DNA from: Synechococcus sp. A18-25c
GTDB lineage: Bacteria; Cyanobacteriota; Cyanobacteriia; PCC-6307; Cyanobiaceae
Length of the DNA: 64,000 nucleotides
Reading direction: 5' to 3'
Assembly (NCBI RefSeq): GCF_014280035.1
Contig: NZ_CP047957.1
Span: 682,001 to 746,000, forward strand
The notes beneath the pieces were generated by a model, which was given only the letters and a program-made list of their open reading frames with translations, did no database searches and was not told the origin of the DNA. Position numbers and translations under genes: made by a program. Positions within the stretch are counted from its first letter, which is position 1, and every line of letters begins with the position of its first letter. Positions 55,984-64,000 of the stretch are shown here, piece by piece.

Positions 55984-56445
55984 ATGACCCAATCCGCTGG
56001 CCAAGGACGCTGGCTGATCCGCTTGATTGTGATCAAGAAAGTGCTTCTGGCGGTCGTGCTGTTGTTAATCAGCTTGGCGGCCTTGTTCGGCGATGTGCAC
56101 TACGCGCAGCTTTCAGATTTTGCCGCCAGTTGGGGGAAGGCCGACCGCCAGCTCCTCTCCGCGATGGCGCAGAGGGGAACTGTGCTGGGGCCAACCCGCC
56201 TGATGCGACTGGCGATGGTGTCGGGTTTCTATGCGGTATTGATCATTGTGGCGGCCTGGGCCACCTGGATCGGCCGCCGGTGGGGGGTGTGGTTGTTGGT
56301 GGGGATTTTGGCCTTGGCTCTCCCCCTGGAAATCATGCACGCCCTGCATGAACAAAGCCCCAGAACGCTGGTCGTTCTGGGGCTCACTGTTCTTGGCTTG
56401 GTGGTCACCACACGTCAGGCCCTGCGTTCGATGCGTGGCGATTAA
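55984..56445 (+). CDS. DUF2127-type membrane protein
   Basis: A 153-residue protein from ATG 55984 with four hydrophobic segments: VLLAVVLLLISLAALFG, LAMVSGFYAVLIIVAAWATW, VWLLVGILALALPLEIMHAL and LVVLGLTVLGLVVTTRQALR. The order and the LIRLIVIKKVLLA start with LPLEIMHAL fit DUF2127. Function unknown. It begins seven bases after the methyltransferase stop, so the two are probably co-transcribed. It is convergent with rpmA. Confidence 0.75.
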   Translation: MTQSAGQGRWLIRLIVIKKVLLAVVLLLISLAALFGDVHYAQLSDFAASWGKADRQLLSAMAQRGTVLGPTRLMRLAMVSGFYAVLIIVAAWATWIGRRWGVWLLVGILALALPLEIMHALHEQSPRTLVVLGLTVLGLVVTTRQALRSMRGD

Positions 56446-56479
56446 CCCCAACGCACCATGGGGCTGATCAGGCAACGCA

Positions 56480-56746
56480 TCAGATCGATGCTGTGATGTT
56501 GATGCGCTTGCGGTTGCGTAGTCCACGGCGAATGGTCTCGAACTTGACCACGCCATCGGTGAGGGCAAACAGAGTGTCGTCTTTGCCTTGTCCGACGTTG
56601 ATGCCGGGGAGCACGGCGGTGCCGCGCTGACGGATCAGGATGGAACCGGCGGTGACGGTCTCCCCGCCGTAGGCCTTGACGCCCAGGCGCTTGGAATTGG
56701 AATCGCGACCGTTGCGTGTTGAGCCTGTGCCTTTCTTATGAGCCAT
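56480..56746 (-). CDS. rpmA: 50S ribosomal protein L27
   Basis: An 88-residue ribosomal protein near the peptidyl transferase centre. It begins [20 protein letters not shown], followed by [20 protein letters not shown] and [20 protein letters not shown], a typical L27. It is transcribed after rplU with a 48-base gap, the standard L21-L27 order. Confidence 0.98.
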   Translation of the reverse strand: MAHKKGTGSTRNGRDSNSKRLGVKAYGGETVTAGSILIRQRGTAVLPGINVGQGKDDTLFALTDGVVKFETIRRGLRNRKRINITASI

Positions 56747-56794
56747 GAGTAGGAACGGAGTGGAGAGGTAGGTAGCGAGCTGAAACCGGGTTGA

Positions 56795-57169
56795 TCAGCT
56801 GATGGCCTTGCCGCCGACAGAGATGGACTGAACCATGACGCGGGTCAGTTCTTGACGATGACCATTCTTGCGACGGGTCTTCTTCTTGGGGCGCATCTTG
56901 TAGACAATCACCTTGGGACCGCGGCGGTGGGCCATCACCTTCAGTTCGACACTGGCGTTTTTCACATAGGGCTTGCCCAGTGTGGTGCCCTTAGCGTCCT
57001 TCACGAGCAAAACATTGTCGAGCGTCACCGTGGCGTCGACATCGGCCTGGAGGCGGTCGAGATCGTAATAACGGTTGGGTTGCAGCCAGAACTGTTGGCC
57101 AGAGGCTTCAACGATGGCGTAGCTGCCCGTCTCAGGGGCTGCGGAGGTGGTGGTACTGGTTTCGGCCAT
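56795..57169 (-). CDS. rplU: 50S ribosomal protein L21
   Basis: A 124-residue protein. The L21 core is SYAIVEASGQQFWLQPNRYY, DLDRLQADVDATVTLDNVLL and VIVYKMRPKKKTRRKNGHRQ. It carries a short Thr/Ala-rich N-terminal extension (MAETSTTTSAAPETG), seen in some cyanobacteria. It is divergent from kaiA; the 128-base spacer contains an 11-base palindrome (57201-57211) that may form a leader hairpin. Confidence 0.97.
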   Translation of the reverse strand: MAETSTTTSAAPETGSYAIVEASGQQFWLQPNRYYDLDRLQADVDATVTLDNVLLVKDAKGTTLGKPYVKNASVELKVMAHRRGPKVIVYKMRPKKKTRRKNGHRQELTRVMVQSISVGGKAIS

Positions 57170-57297
57170 GAAACGAAAAGACGCGGTCAGGCTCGGACAA
57201 GCCGATTCGGCCTGAGCCGCAATCGAAAGACAAACAAAGATCTTCGTTCTTCGCTCTGCCTTTCGTCAAGATTCACCTCAGGACCCAGTCGCGGTGG

Positions 57298-58188
57298 ATG
57301 GCCCGTCCGGCACTCACGATCGCTTTGCTGTTGCGCACTCGAGCACTGGTTGATGTGTGTTGTCAGTGGTTGCCGGTGAATCGTTACGCCCCGGTGGATC
57401 TGGGGGAGGTGGAGTCGGGTCAGCAGGTGTTGGAGCTGCTGTCGCATCAGCGCGAGGCGGTGGATGCGGTGGTCATTGAGCAGTCCTTGCTGGATGGCAC
57501 AACCCGTGAATCCCTCGGCCAAGAGGGTCTGCTGTTTCCAGCCGTTGTTGTGGGCGACTTGATGGGGCGGGTGGATTACCACCCGGAGGAAGTGCATCTC
57601 CCTGGAGATCAGCTTGAGCAGCTGGGTTACAACGTGGATGCCGCCATCTCACGCTTTCTGCGTCAAGGCCAGAAAGAGGTGATGCCAGAGGATGGCGCTG
57701 AGCAAAATGCCAGGCCCTCGATTGATGGCAGCGCCTGGAGGATGTCCAGCCGCCTTCAAGAACGGCTCGGTTACCTCGGCGTTTTTTACAAGCGCGATCC
57801 GTCACGGTTTCTCGCCAATCTTCCACTGGATGAACAGCGCGATCTGGTGCAGTCATTGCAGCGCACCTATCGCGATCTGCTCATCAGCTACTTCCGGGAT
57901 CCAGCTGCTGCCAACCAGGCCTTGGAAAGCTTCGTGAACACGGCCTTTTTCGGTGACCTGCCCATCACCCGCGCTGTGGAGATCCATATGAATCTGATTG
58001 ACGAGTTCTGGAAGCAACTCAGACTTGAAGGACATAAGAACGATTTCCTTCAGGACTATCGCCTCGCGTTGCTCGATGTCATGGCTCATCTCTGCGAGAT
58101 GTACCGACGTTCGATTCCTGCTGAGGTCCCCTTGATGCCCTCTGCCGGGGAACGTCGCATTCTCAACGAACCGGAGGTGTCCCCATGA
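57298..58188 (+). CDS. kaiA: Circadian clock protein KaiA
   Basis: KaiA stimulates KaiC autophosphorylation. The 296-residue protein has an N-terminal pseudo-receiver-like half (about 1-135) and the C-terminal KaiC-binding helical domain, with [36 protein letters not shown], INxxVN-type [20 protein letters not shown] and [20 protein letters not shown]. It is about 12 residues longer than the S. elongatus protein. Its stop overlaps the kaiB ATG by four bases. It is divergent from rplU, a gene order shared by marine Synechococcus. Confidence 0.97.
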   Translation: MARPALTIALLLRTRALVDVCCQWLPVNRYAPVDLGEVESGQQVLELLSHQREAVDAVVIEQSLLDGTTRESLGQEGLLFPAVVVGDLMGRVDYHPEEVHLPGDQLEQLGYNVDAAISRFLRQGQKEVMPEDGAEQNARPSIDGSAWRMSSRLQERLGYLGVFYKRDPSRFLANLPLDEQRDLVQSLQRTYRDLLISYFRDPAAANQALESFVNTAFFGDLPITRAVEIHMNLIDEFWKQLRLEGHKNDFLQDYRLALLDVMAHLCEMYRRSIPAEVPLMPSAGERRILNEPEVSP

Positions 58189-58544
58189 GCCCACGCAAGA
58201 CCTACATCCTGAAGCTCTATGTCGCAGGGAACACGCCCAACTCCATGCGGGCGCTCAAAACCCTGCGCAACATCCTCGAAACGGAGTTCAAGGGGGTCTA
58301 CGCCCTGAAGGTGATCGACGTGCTTAAAAATCCCCAGCTGGCGGAAGAGGACAAGATTCTGGCAACGCCTACCCTGTCCAAGATTTTGCCGCCTCCAGTG
58401 CGGCGCATCATCGGCGATCTCTCGGATCGGGAACGGGTGTTGATCGGTCTTGATCTGCTCTACGACGAGCTCACCGACAACAGCCTCACGTCTTCTCTGA
58501 TGGAGTCTCTTGAGGGTGTCGACACAGTCGAGTCAGATTCTTAA
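58185..58544 (+). CDS. kaiB: Circadian clock protein KaiB
   Basis: A 119-residue fold-switching clock protein that binds phosphorylated KaiC and sequesters KaiA. It has the signatures [60 protein letters not shown] and [17 protein letters not shown]. The acidic C-terminal tail ([14 protein letters not shown]) is longer than in S. elongatus (102 residues). It overlaps kaiA (ATGA) and precedes kaiC by 66 bases. Confidence 0.99.
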   Translation: MSPRKTYILKLYVAGNTPNSMRALKTLRNILETEFKGVYALKVIDVLKNPQLAEEDKILATPTLSKILPPPVRRIIGDLSDRERVLIGLDLLYDELTDNSLTSSLMESLEGVDTVESDS

Positions 58545-58610
58545 GCCCGACGGTGCACCCGAAGATCAGCACATCTTTTCTCTTTAGCTTGGCTCCATAA
58601 GGTTGCCGCT

Positions 58611-60146
58611 ATGCAGATTTCCAGCTCCAGTGGTTCCCCACAGATGCAGGTTCAGAAGCTCCCAACAGGGATTGAGGGCTTTGATGATGTCTGCCAAGGA
58701 GGCCTGCCAATCGGTCGCAGCACCCTGATCAGCGGCACGTCTGGTACAGGTAAAACGGTTTTTTCGCTCCACTTCCTGCACAACGGCATCGCTCACTTCG
58801 ACGAACCGGGCATCTTCGTCACATTTGAGGAGTCACCGCTCGACATCCTGCGCAATGCCGCCAGCTTCGGCTGGAACCTGCAGGAGATGGTTGAGCAGGA
58901 CAAGCTCTTTATTTTGGATGCATCCCCCGATCCGGATGGCCAGGATGTGGCCGGCAGCTTTGACCTCTCCGGGCTAATTGAGCGGATTAACTACGCCATC
59001 CGCAAATACAAGGCAAAACGGGTAGCAATCGATTCGATCACGGCGGTCTTCCAGCAGTACGACGCCGTCTTCGTGGTACGCCGAGAGATCTTCCGCCTGA
59101 TTGCTCGTCTCAAGGAGATCGGCGTCACCACGGTGATGACCACCGAACGGATCGATGAATACGGTCCGATCGCGCGTTACGGCGTAGAGGAGTTCGTCTC
59201 CGACAACGTGGTGATTCTGCGCAACGTTCTCGAAGGAGAACGTCGCCGTCGGACGGTGGAAATTCTCAAGCTGCGCGGCACCACACACATGAAAGGGGAG
59301 TTCCCCTTCACCATGGGCGCCCATGGCATCAGCATCTTCCCGCTGGGAGCGATGCGTCTTACGCAGCGTTCGTCGAATGTGCGGGTGAGCTCCGGTGTGC
59401 CTCGTCTCGATGAGATGTGTGGCGGTGGATTCTTCAAAGACTCGATCATCCTGGCCACCGGTGCAACGGGCACCGGCAAGACGTTGCTGGTGTCCAAATT
59501 CATCGAGGACGCCTGCCGTAACAAGGAACGCGCGATCTTGTTCGCCTATGAGGAATCCAGGGCGCAACTGCTGCGTAACGCCACCAGCTGGGGCATTGAC
59601 TTCGAGCAGCTGGAGCAGGATGGCTTGCTCAAGATCATTTGTGCCTATCCGGAATCCACTGGATTGGAAGACCACCTGCAGATCATCAAGACCGAGATCA
59701 GTCAGTTCAAGCCGTCGCGGATGGCGATCGACTCCCTCTCTGCCCTCGCGCGGGGTGTGAGTCATAACGCCTTCCGTCAGTTCGTGATCGGCGTCACGGG
59801 TTACGCCAAGCAGGAGGAAATCGCAGGCTTCTTTACGAACACCTCCGAGGAGTTCATGGGATCGCACTCCATTACCGACTCCCACATCTCCACAATTACC
59901 GACACCATCCTGCTGCTCCAATATGTGGAGATTCGCGGTGAAATGGCCCGTGCCGTGAACGTGTTCAAGATGCGTGGCTCCTGGCATGACAAAGGCATCC
60001 GCGAATTCGTGATCACAGGCAATGGTCCACAGATCAAGGACTCCTTCTCCAACTTCGAGCGGATCATCTCCGGTGTTCCCCACCGGGTCACCACCGATGA
60101 ACGCAGCGAGCTGTCGCGCATCGCCCGCGGCGTTGCGACTGACTGA
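58611..60146 (+). CDS. kaiC: Circadian clock protein KaiC
   Basis: The 511-residue double-RecA ATPase/kinase at the heart of the clock. The first P-loop is GTSGTGKT (residues 42-49), with E73-E74 at the CI catalytic position. The second is GATGTGKT (284-291). The phosphorylation sites equivalent to S431/T432 of S. elongatus are S427 and T428, in SHISTITDTILLL. Both domains are intact. It uses a 66-base gap after kaiB, which could hold a separate promoter. It is convergent with the nblS-type gene. Confidence 0.99.
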   Translation: MQISSSSGSPQMQVQKLPTGIEGFDDVCQGGLPIGRSTLISGTSGTGKTVFSLHFLHNGIAHFDEPGIFVTFEESPLDILRNAASFGWNLQEMVEQDKLFILDASPDPDGQDVAGSFDLSGLIERINYAIRKYKAKRVAIDSITAVFQQYDAVFVVRREIFRLIARLKEIGVTTVMTTERIDEYGPIARYGVEEFVSDNVVILRNVLEGERRRRTVEILKLRGTTHMKGEFPFTMGAHGISIFPLGAMRLTQRSSNVRVSSGVPRLDEMCGGGFFKDSIILATGATGTGKTLLVSKFIEDACRNKERAILFAYEESRAQLLRNATSWGIDFEQLEQDGLLKIICAYPESTGLEDHLQIIKTEISQFKPSRMAIDSLSALARGVSHNAFRQFVIGVTGYAKQEEIAGFFTNTSEEFMGSHSITDSHISTITDTILLLQYVEIRGEMARAVNVFKMRGSWHDKGIREFVITGNGPQIKDSFSNFERIISGVPHRVTTDERSELSRIARGVATD

Positions 60147-60149
60147 CGC

Positions 60150-60173
60150 CTGATTCGTCCATGGTCGAATCAG
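60150..60173. other. Palindromic hairpin between kaiC and the nblS-type gene
   Basis: CTGATTCG (60150-60157) pairs with CGAATCAG (60166-60173), with an 8-base loop. It spans the 23-base space between the two convergent stop codons and includes the last bases of the histidine kinase gene. There is no U-run on either strand, so termination by the standard mechanism is uncertain. Confidence 0.5.
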
Positions 60174-62284
60174 TCCGTGAAGTTCCTGGAGGCGCTCAGC
60201 GGTCGGCGCTCCTCGGGGCTCTGGCGTTCAGCTCGCCACTTCAGTTCATCTGGATCTTCAAGGGTGAGGGGTAGATCGAACCAGAAGGTGGTGCCGACAT
60301 CCAGTTCGCTCACCATGCTGATCTGGGTGCCGTGCTTTTCGAGGATGCCACGCACGATCGACAGGCCCAGGCCAGTTCCTACCTCGGTGTGCACAGCATT
60401 TTCAACACGATAGAAGCGCTCGAAGATGCGCTGTTGGTTGGCTTCGCTGATGCCGTATCCCGTGTCGCACACCTCGATGCGGATTTTCGGCAGCGGTGAA
60501 CTCAGCGTGCAGGTCGGTCCGTCTTCCCCCACGCTGTTGGTGGCTGGTGACATCATCAGACAGCTGTCGGGCCAGGTGTAAGCCCGGATGACCAAGCGTC
60601 CACCACTGCGGCTGAACTTCAAGGCATTGCCGACGAGGTTGTCGAGCACCTGTAGAAGCAGATCCCAGTTGCCGAGCACTTCAGGCAGGTCGGGATCGGC
60701 TTCCAGGCTTAGTTCCACCTCCTTGTCGTTGGCGTTCAGTTTGTAACTGCGCAGAGTCTGTTCCAGGCCGGGGCGCAGATCGATCGGTGCGAATTCGACC
60801 GACCGGTTGGATTCCAGGCGCGACAGGTCGAGCACATCGTTGACGAGTCGCGTGAGCCGGTCGGTTTCGGAATTGGCGACCCCCAGAAACTCCTTGCGGT
60901 CGTCTTCGCTGAGCTGGTCGCCCATGTCGTGGAGTGTCTCCACGTAACTCTTGATGTTGAACAGTGGCGTGCGCAACTCGTGGGAGACGTTGCTGATGAA
61001 ACGGCTTTGAGCTGCGTTGAGCTCCACCTCACGGGTGAGATCCTGAATGGTCACGGCAATGCCCTTGAGGACGTCACTGCTGGGTTCGCGTACGGCCTGC
61101 AACACGAAGCGCAGCGTTCGCGGCGGATCCCCGACGCTGCTGCGCAATTCGTTGGTGTCGGTCTGGTTCTCGAACACGGCTCCGAGCGGTTCGTAGAGCT
61201 CGACCGCCAGCAGTTCAGGCAGTTCGCTGAGGAACTCCTGTCCCTCGAGGTTGCGCCCCTCCCAGCGGAACAGACGCCGCGCCGTGGGATTGGCCAGCAC
61301 GATGCGGCCGTCCCCATCGAGCAGCAGGGCGCCATCAGCCATGGTGGCGATCAGTGATGACTGCTTCACCTGCGCGGCTTGCAGTTCTTCGATGTTGGCT
61401 GCGTCGTAGGCCTGCAGCTGGGAGGCCATTGCATTGAATCCCTCCAGCAATTCGCCCAGCTCTCCTCCCATTGGCAGGCCGATGCGGGCCCGGAAATCTC
61501 CATCACCAATCGAACGCACACCGCGCAATAGTTCTTTCACAGGACGGGTGATGGTGAGCGCGTTGAAGACGGCCCCCAGGATCACCAGAACCCAGATGGA
61601 GATGAACACAGCCACCGTCACTTCACGGGTGAGGGCGGCGCTGGCTAGTGCGGTCTCGTTTGGATTGACCCCTAGAGCCAGAACGCCGAGATAGTTCTTG
61701 TTGTCCACCAGGGGCACGAACACATCCGTGACCTGGCCCTGAGGTGTGATGTGCTGACGCACAAGGGGGTTTTGGGGGCGGCTGCGCAACTCATCCGGCA
61801 GTTCGAGGCGGCGGTTCAGGCGCATGTCAGCGCTGCTGCCGGCGTCGCTACCGCTGATGGGAATGCCCAGGTAGACGATGCCGTCGGGGTCGGCGAAAAA
61901 GATGTAGCGGAGGCTGCGGCTGGAGCGCCAGAACGTTTCGGTGACGTTGGCTAGCTCGCGATCGCGACCCTCCGCCACCAGCTCCGTCACGTTGCCCGCC
62001 AGCAATAGACCGAGATCCCGCGCATAGCGGGTGTCGTTCATCGCTGTATCGCGCTGGATGCCGTTGAGTGCGAAGAAGGTGATGCCTGTCATCATCAGGC
62101 TCACCACCAGGGTGGCAACGGCCAGCAGCTTGGTCTGAAGACTGAACTCAGCCCACCACGACAACGTCCTTTGCCACAGGCTGCTGTCATCGGTCGGATT
62201 CGACCCTGAAATTGAAGCAGCCCAATCCGCCGGAGCGTTGTTTAGAGCCGATTCAGGATCGCTGGTCATGCTGCCCGCGTGCAT
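60170..62284 (-). CDS. nblS: Membrane sensor histidine kinase, NblS/Hik33 type
   Basis: A 704-residue kinase. TM1 is at about 52-74, a periplasmic/lumenal sensor region follows, and TM2 is at about 222-245. A HAMP linker (247-298, ITRPVKELLRGVRSIGDGDF), a PAS domain (about 305-415), HisKA with H435 in SNVSHELRTPLFNIKSYVE, and HATPase motifs (NLVGNALKFS; CDTGYGISEANQQRIFERFY; GTGLGLSIV) complete it. The domain order matches NblS/Hik33 (DspA), the conserved high-light/stress kinase of cyanobacteria. It is next to purD on the same strand, nine bases apart. Confidence 0.9.
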   Translation of the reverse strand: MHAGSMTSDPESALNNAPADWAASISGSNPTDDSSLWQRTLSWWAEFSLQTKLLAVATLVVSLMMTGITFFALNGIQRDTAMNDTRYARDLGLLLAGNVTELVAEGRDRELANVTETFWRSSRSLRYIFFADPDGIVYLGIPISGSDAGSSADMRLNRRLELPDELRSRPQNPLVRQHITPQGQVTDVFVPLVDNKNYLGVLALGVNPNETALASAALTREVTVAVFISIWVLVILGAVFNALTITRPVKELLRGVRSIGDGDFRARIGLPMGGELGELLEGFNAMASQLQAYDAANIEELQAAQVKQSSLIATMADGALLLDGDGRIVLANPTARRLFRWEGRNLEGQEFLSELPELLAVELYEPLGAVFENQTDTNELRSSVGDPPRTLRFVLQAVREPSSDVLKGIAVTIQDLTREVELNAAQSRFISNVSHELRTPLFNIKSYVETLHDMGDQLSEDDRKEFLGVANSETDRLTRLVNDVLDLSRLESNRSVEFAPIDLRPGLEQTLRSYKLNANDKEVELSLEADPDLPEVLGNWDLLLQVLDNLVGNALKFSRSGGRLVIRAYTWPDSCLMMSPATNSVGEDGPTCTLSSPLPKIRIEVCDTGYGISEANQQRIFERFYRVENAVHTEVGTGLGLSIVRGILEKHGTQISMVSELDVGTTFWFDLPLTLEDPDELKWRAERQSPEERRPLSASRNFTD

Positions 62285-62293
62285 GGGTAAAGC

Positions 62294-63610
62294 CTAGGCC
62301 CGGCGGACCTGATGCCCGATATCCCGGCGAAATTGCATGCCATCAAATTGCACCAGTTCCAGGCCCGCGTAGGCACGGGCAAACGCCTGGTCGAAGTTCT
62401 CGGCCTGGGCCACCTGGGTCAGCACTCGACCCCCTGCTGTCACCAGCGCGCCGTTCTCCTGGAGGCGCGTGCCGGCATGGAACAGCTGCCTACTGGCATC
62501 AGCATCGCTCTGCAGCTGAATGGGATCGCCCTTGCGTGGTGCATCCGGGTAGCCCTCAGCAGCGGCCACGATGCAGGCACTGCAGGCCTGGGTGATCGAC
62601 AGGCTGGGAGCTAGGTCGAGACAACCCAAGGCGCAGGCCTGCAGGACCTGAGCCAGTTCAGGGCCGAGCAGCGGCATCAGGGTCTGGCACTCGGGGTCGC
62701 CGAAGCGGCAGTTGAATTCGATCACCTGGGGGCCGTCTGCCGTGAGCATCAGACCGGCGTAAATCACACCTCTGTACTGAATCCCCTTGGCTTGCAAAGC
62801 CTTCAGCGTGGGATCCAGCACCAGTGCACGGACCTCTTCCAGTCCGGCAGGGTCGAGCAGTGGGGCGGGGGCATAAGCACCCATCCCACCGGTGTTGGGG
62901 CCGCGGTCCCCTTCTAGCAATCGCTTGTGGTCCTGGGCGGGAGGCAGCAGCACCATCCGCTCCCCATCGCAGAGGGCGAACACCGACACTTCCGGACCCT
63001 GTAACCGCTCCTCCAGCACCACCCGCTCACCGGCGGCACCGAAACGGCCTGCAAAGGCCTCACGGATGGCGGTTGCGGATTCCTCGATGCTGTCTGCCAC
63101 GGTCACGCCTTTGCCGGCGGCCAGGCCGTCGGCCTTCACCACCAGCGGCCGTTGGATGCGATCAAGCACCGCCAAGCCTGCGTCGGCATCGGCCACTGCC
63201 CAGTGGCCTGCGGTAGGGATGCCCGCTTCTGCCATCAAGGCCTTCGCCCAGGCTTTGCTTGCTTCCAGCTGCGCGCCATCGGCTGAGGGCCCGAAGACTG
63301 TCAGGCCGGCTGCGCGCAGATGATCGGCTACCCCAGCCGCGAGGGGCGCTTCAGGTCCGATCACTACCAGATCAATCGCTTGCTCGCGGCAGGCGGCAAT
63401 TAAACCGTCGGAGTCGCATTCACCAATGCTCAACTGCCCGCAGTCACCCAGCGCAGCAGTGCCGCCATTGCCGGGAGTCACCCAGACCGCCTCCACTCCT
63501 GGGCAGCGGCGCAGGGCCCACGCCAAGGCCTGTTCGCGGCCGCCGCCGCCCACCACCAGCAGATGTCGCAGGGGAGGCAGGGCTTGGGGACGGGAACTTG
63601 AATGGGCCAT
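62294..63610 (-). CDS. purD: Phosphoribosylamine-glycine ligase
   Basis: The second step of purine synthesis, an ATP-grasp ligase of 438 residues. It has the N-terminal HLLVVGGGGREQALAWALRR, the ATP-grasp region RPLVVKADGLAAGKGVTVAD, NTGGMGAYAPAPLLDP, and VIEFNCRFGDPECQTLMPLL with the metal-binding Glu and Asn. It begins 115 bases from the divergent secreted-protein gene and is followed closely by the nblS-type gene, which may be co-transcribed. Confidence 0.98.
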   Translation of the reverse strand: MAHSSSRPQALPPLRHLLVVGGGGREQALAWALRRCPGVEAVWVTPGNGGTAALGDCGQLSIGECDSDGLIAACREQAIDLVVIGPEAPLAAGVADHLRAAGLTVFGPSADGAQLEASKAWAKALMAEAGIPTAGHWAVADADAGLAVLDRIQRPLVVKADGLAAGKGVTVADSIEESATAIREAFAGRFGAAGERVVLEERLQGPEVSVFALCDGERMVLLPPAQDHKRLLEGDRGPNTGGMGAYAPAPLLDPAGLEEVRALVLDPTLKALQAKGIQYRGVIYAGLMLTADGPQVIEFNCRFGDPECQTLMPLLGPELAQVLQACALGCLDLAPSLSITQACSACIVAAAEGYPDAPRKGDPIQLQSDADASRQLFHAGTRLQENGALVTAGGRVLTQVAQAENFDQAFARAYAGLELVQFDGMQFRRDIGHQVRRA

Positions 63611-63724
63611 GGGAGCAGGCGTGACGGGCGAAGACCCTTAGGTTTGAGCGTCGCTCCCTCGCTTTCAGCACTGGCTGTCGACGATGCGGAGACTCGTCCA
63701 TCTTTGTTGAGCGCCTGCCAGCCC

Positions 63725-64000
63725 ATGGGATTGCTCCCCCTGCCCTTGTCATTGCTGCTGGCGGCGGCCCCTGTGGTGACCCCGCTGGGATCCGCTCCTG
63801 CTCCCGCCTCGCTACCAATGGCTCAGGAGACCTTTGATGCGTTGCTGCTGGAGGGTGACCTGTCAGAACTGCAGGAGGCCTGCGTGGAGTCAGCTGGCTT
63901 CGGCGCCAATGATCGGCTGCAACAGCTGCGGGATCGGCTCCTGCAGGTGGCGCCGGCTCCCCAGCCTTTCTCTGTGGTGATGGCAAACGCCAGGGCTCTG
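63725..64000 (+). CDS. Secreted or lipoprotein-like hypothetical protein (3' end cut)
   Basis: Ninety-two codons of a gene that runs off the window. It starts at ATG 63725 with a signal peptide-like MGLLPLPLSLLLAAAPVVTP, followed by a Ser/Pro/Ala-rich linker and a helical part (ETFDALLLEGDLSELQEACV, RLQQLRDRLLQVAPAPQPF). No motif identifies the function. It is divergent from purD. Exported location is an inference from the N-terminus. Confidence 0.7.
   Translation, partial: MGLLPLPLSLLLAAAPVVTPLGSAPAPASLPMAQETFDALLLEGDLSELQEACVESAGFGANDRLQQLRDRLLQVAPAPQPFSVVMANARAL

Noticed and set aside
58974-60083. 369-codon minus-strand frame
   Set aside because: Antisense shadow of kaiC with His- and Asp-rich unlikely composition.

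Overview
The window is a stretch of a marine picocyanobacterial chromosome, most likely Synechococcus. The evidence is a phycobilisome core-membrane linker gene (apcE), cyanobacterial ATP synthase with separate b and b' subunits, petF, psbV, a PSRP-3 homologue, FtrV, a complete kaiABC clock cluster, and several cyanobacteria-only families (DUF1818, DUF2811, DUF1651, photosystem II S4 protein). A full-length kaiA argues against Prochlorococcus, which lacks it. No integrase, transposase, CRISPR array or rRNA gene was seen. Assignments come from reading sequence and motifs; no database search was run.

Layout. 1-2.6 kb: 5' part of apcE (minus strand). 2.7-10.5 kb: a methyltransferase, then the main ATP synthase operon (atp1, a, c, b', b, delta, alpha, gamma) closed by a terminator, then a 2OG-Fe(II) oxygenase-like gene. 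10.5-12.6 kb: overlapping run of ferredoxin, small protein, DUF3326 and SEC-C protein. 12.6-18.4 kb: minus-strand run of CNNM/CBS protein, GTPase, nadD, nadE and alanine dehydrogenase. 18.4-22.1 kb: pepP, a HAD hydrolase, PSRP-3 and a membrane protein. 22.1-24.1 kb: second ATP synthase operon (beta, epsilon). 24.2-26.3 kb: groES-groEL behind a CIRCE-like operator. 26.4-29.7 kb: mscL, secG, gpmI, pyrR, ftrV. 29.7-32.3 kb: a divergent Hsp70 and a membrane-anchored helical partner. 32.3-38 kb: rpoZ, DUF1818, DUF2811, EVE protein, murD, tRNA-Val and the S4 protein. 38-43.1 kb: serA, prmA, petF, psbV, rnz. 43.2-49.1 kb: SpoIID protein, nagB-like deaminase, 5-oxoprolinase family protein. 49.1-53.4 kb: a gene-poor, accessory-looking interval with an RTX-type protein, a DUF1651 gene, small membrane proteins, gene remnants and unusual palindromes. 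53.4-64 kb: yebC, truB, methyltransferase, rpmA, rplU, kaiA, kaiB, kaiC, nblS-type kinase, purD and the start of a secreted protein.

How it fits together. Most of the window is housekeeping: energy conversion (both ATP synthase operons, photosystem and ferredoxin parts), NAD synthesis, protein folding, cell wall, and circadian and light/stress signalling (kaiABC beside an nblS-type kinase). Nothing in it is clearly a new multi-gene defence or biosynthetic system. The best leads are regulatory DNA: a textbook CRP-type palindrome before the RTX gene, a perfect 12-bp inverted repeat carrying two TTTTCCACA DnaA-box-like motifs, and a 10-bp hairpin containing the mscL start codon. Among genes, the Hsp70 plus membrane-partner pair and the ferredoxin-DUF3326 run are the most open functionally.
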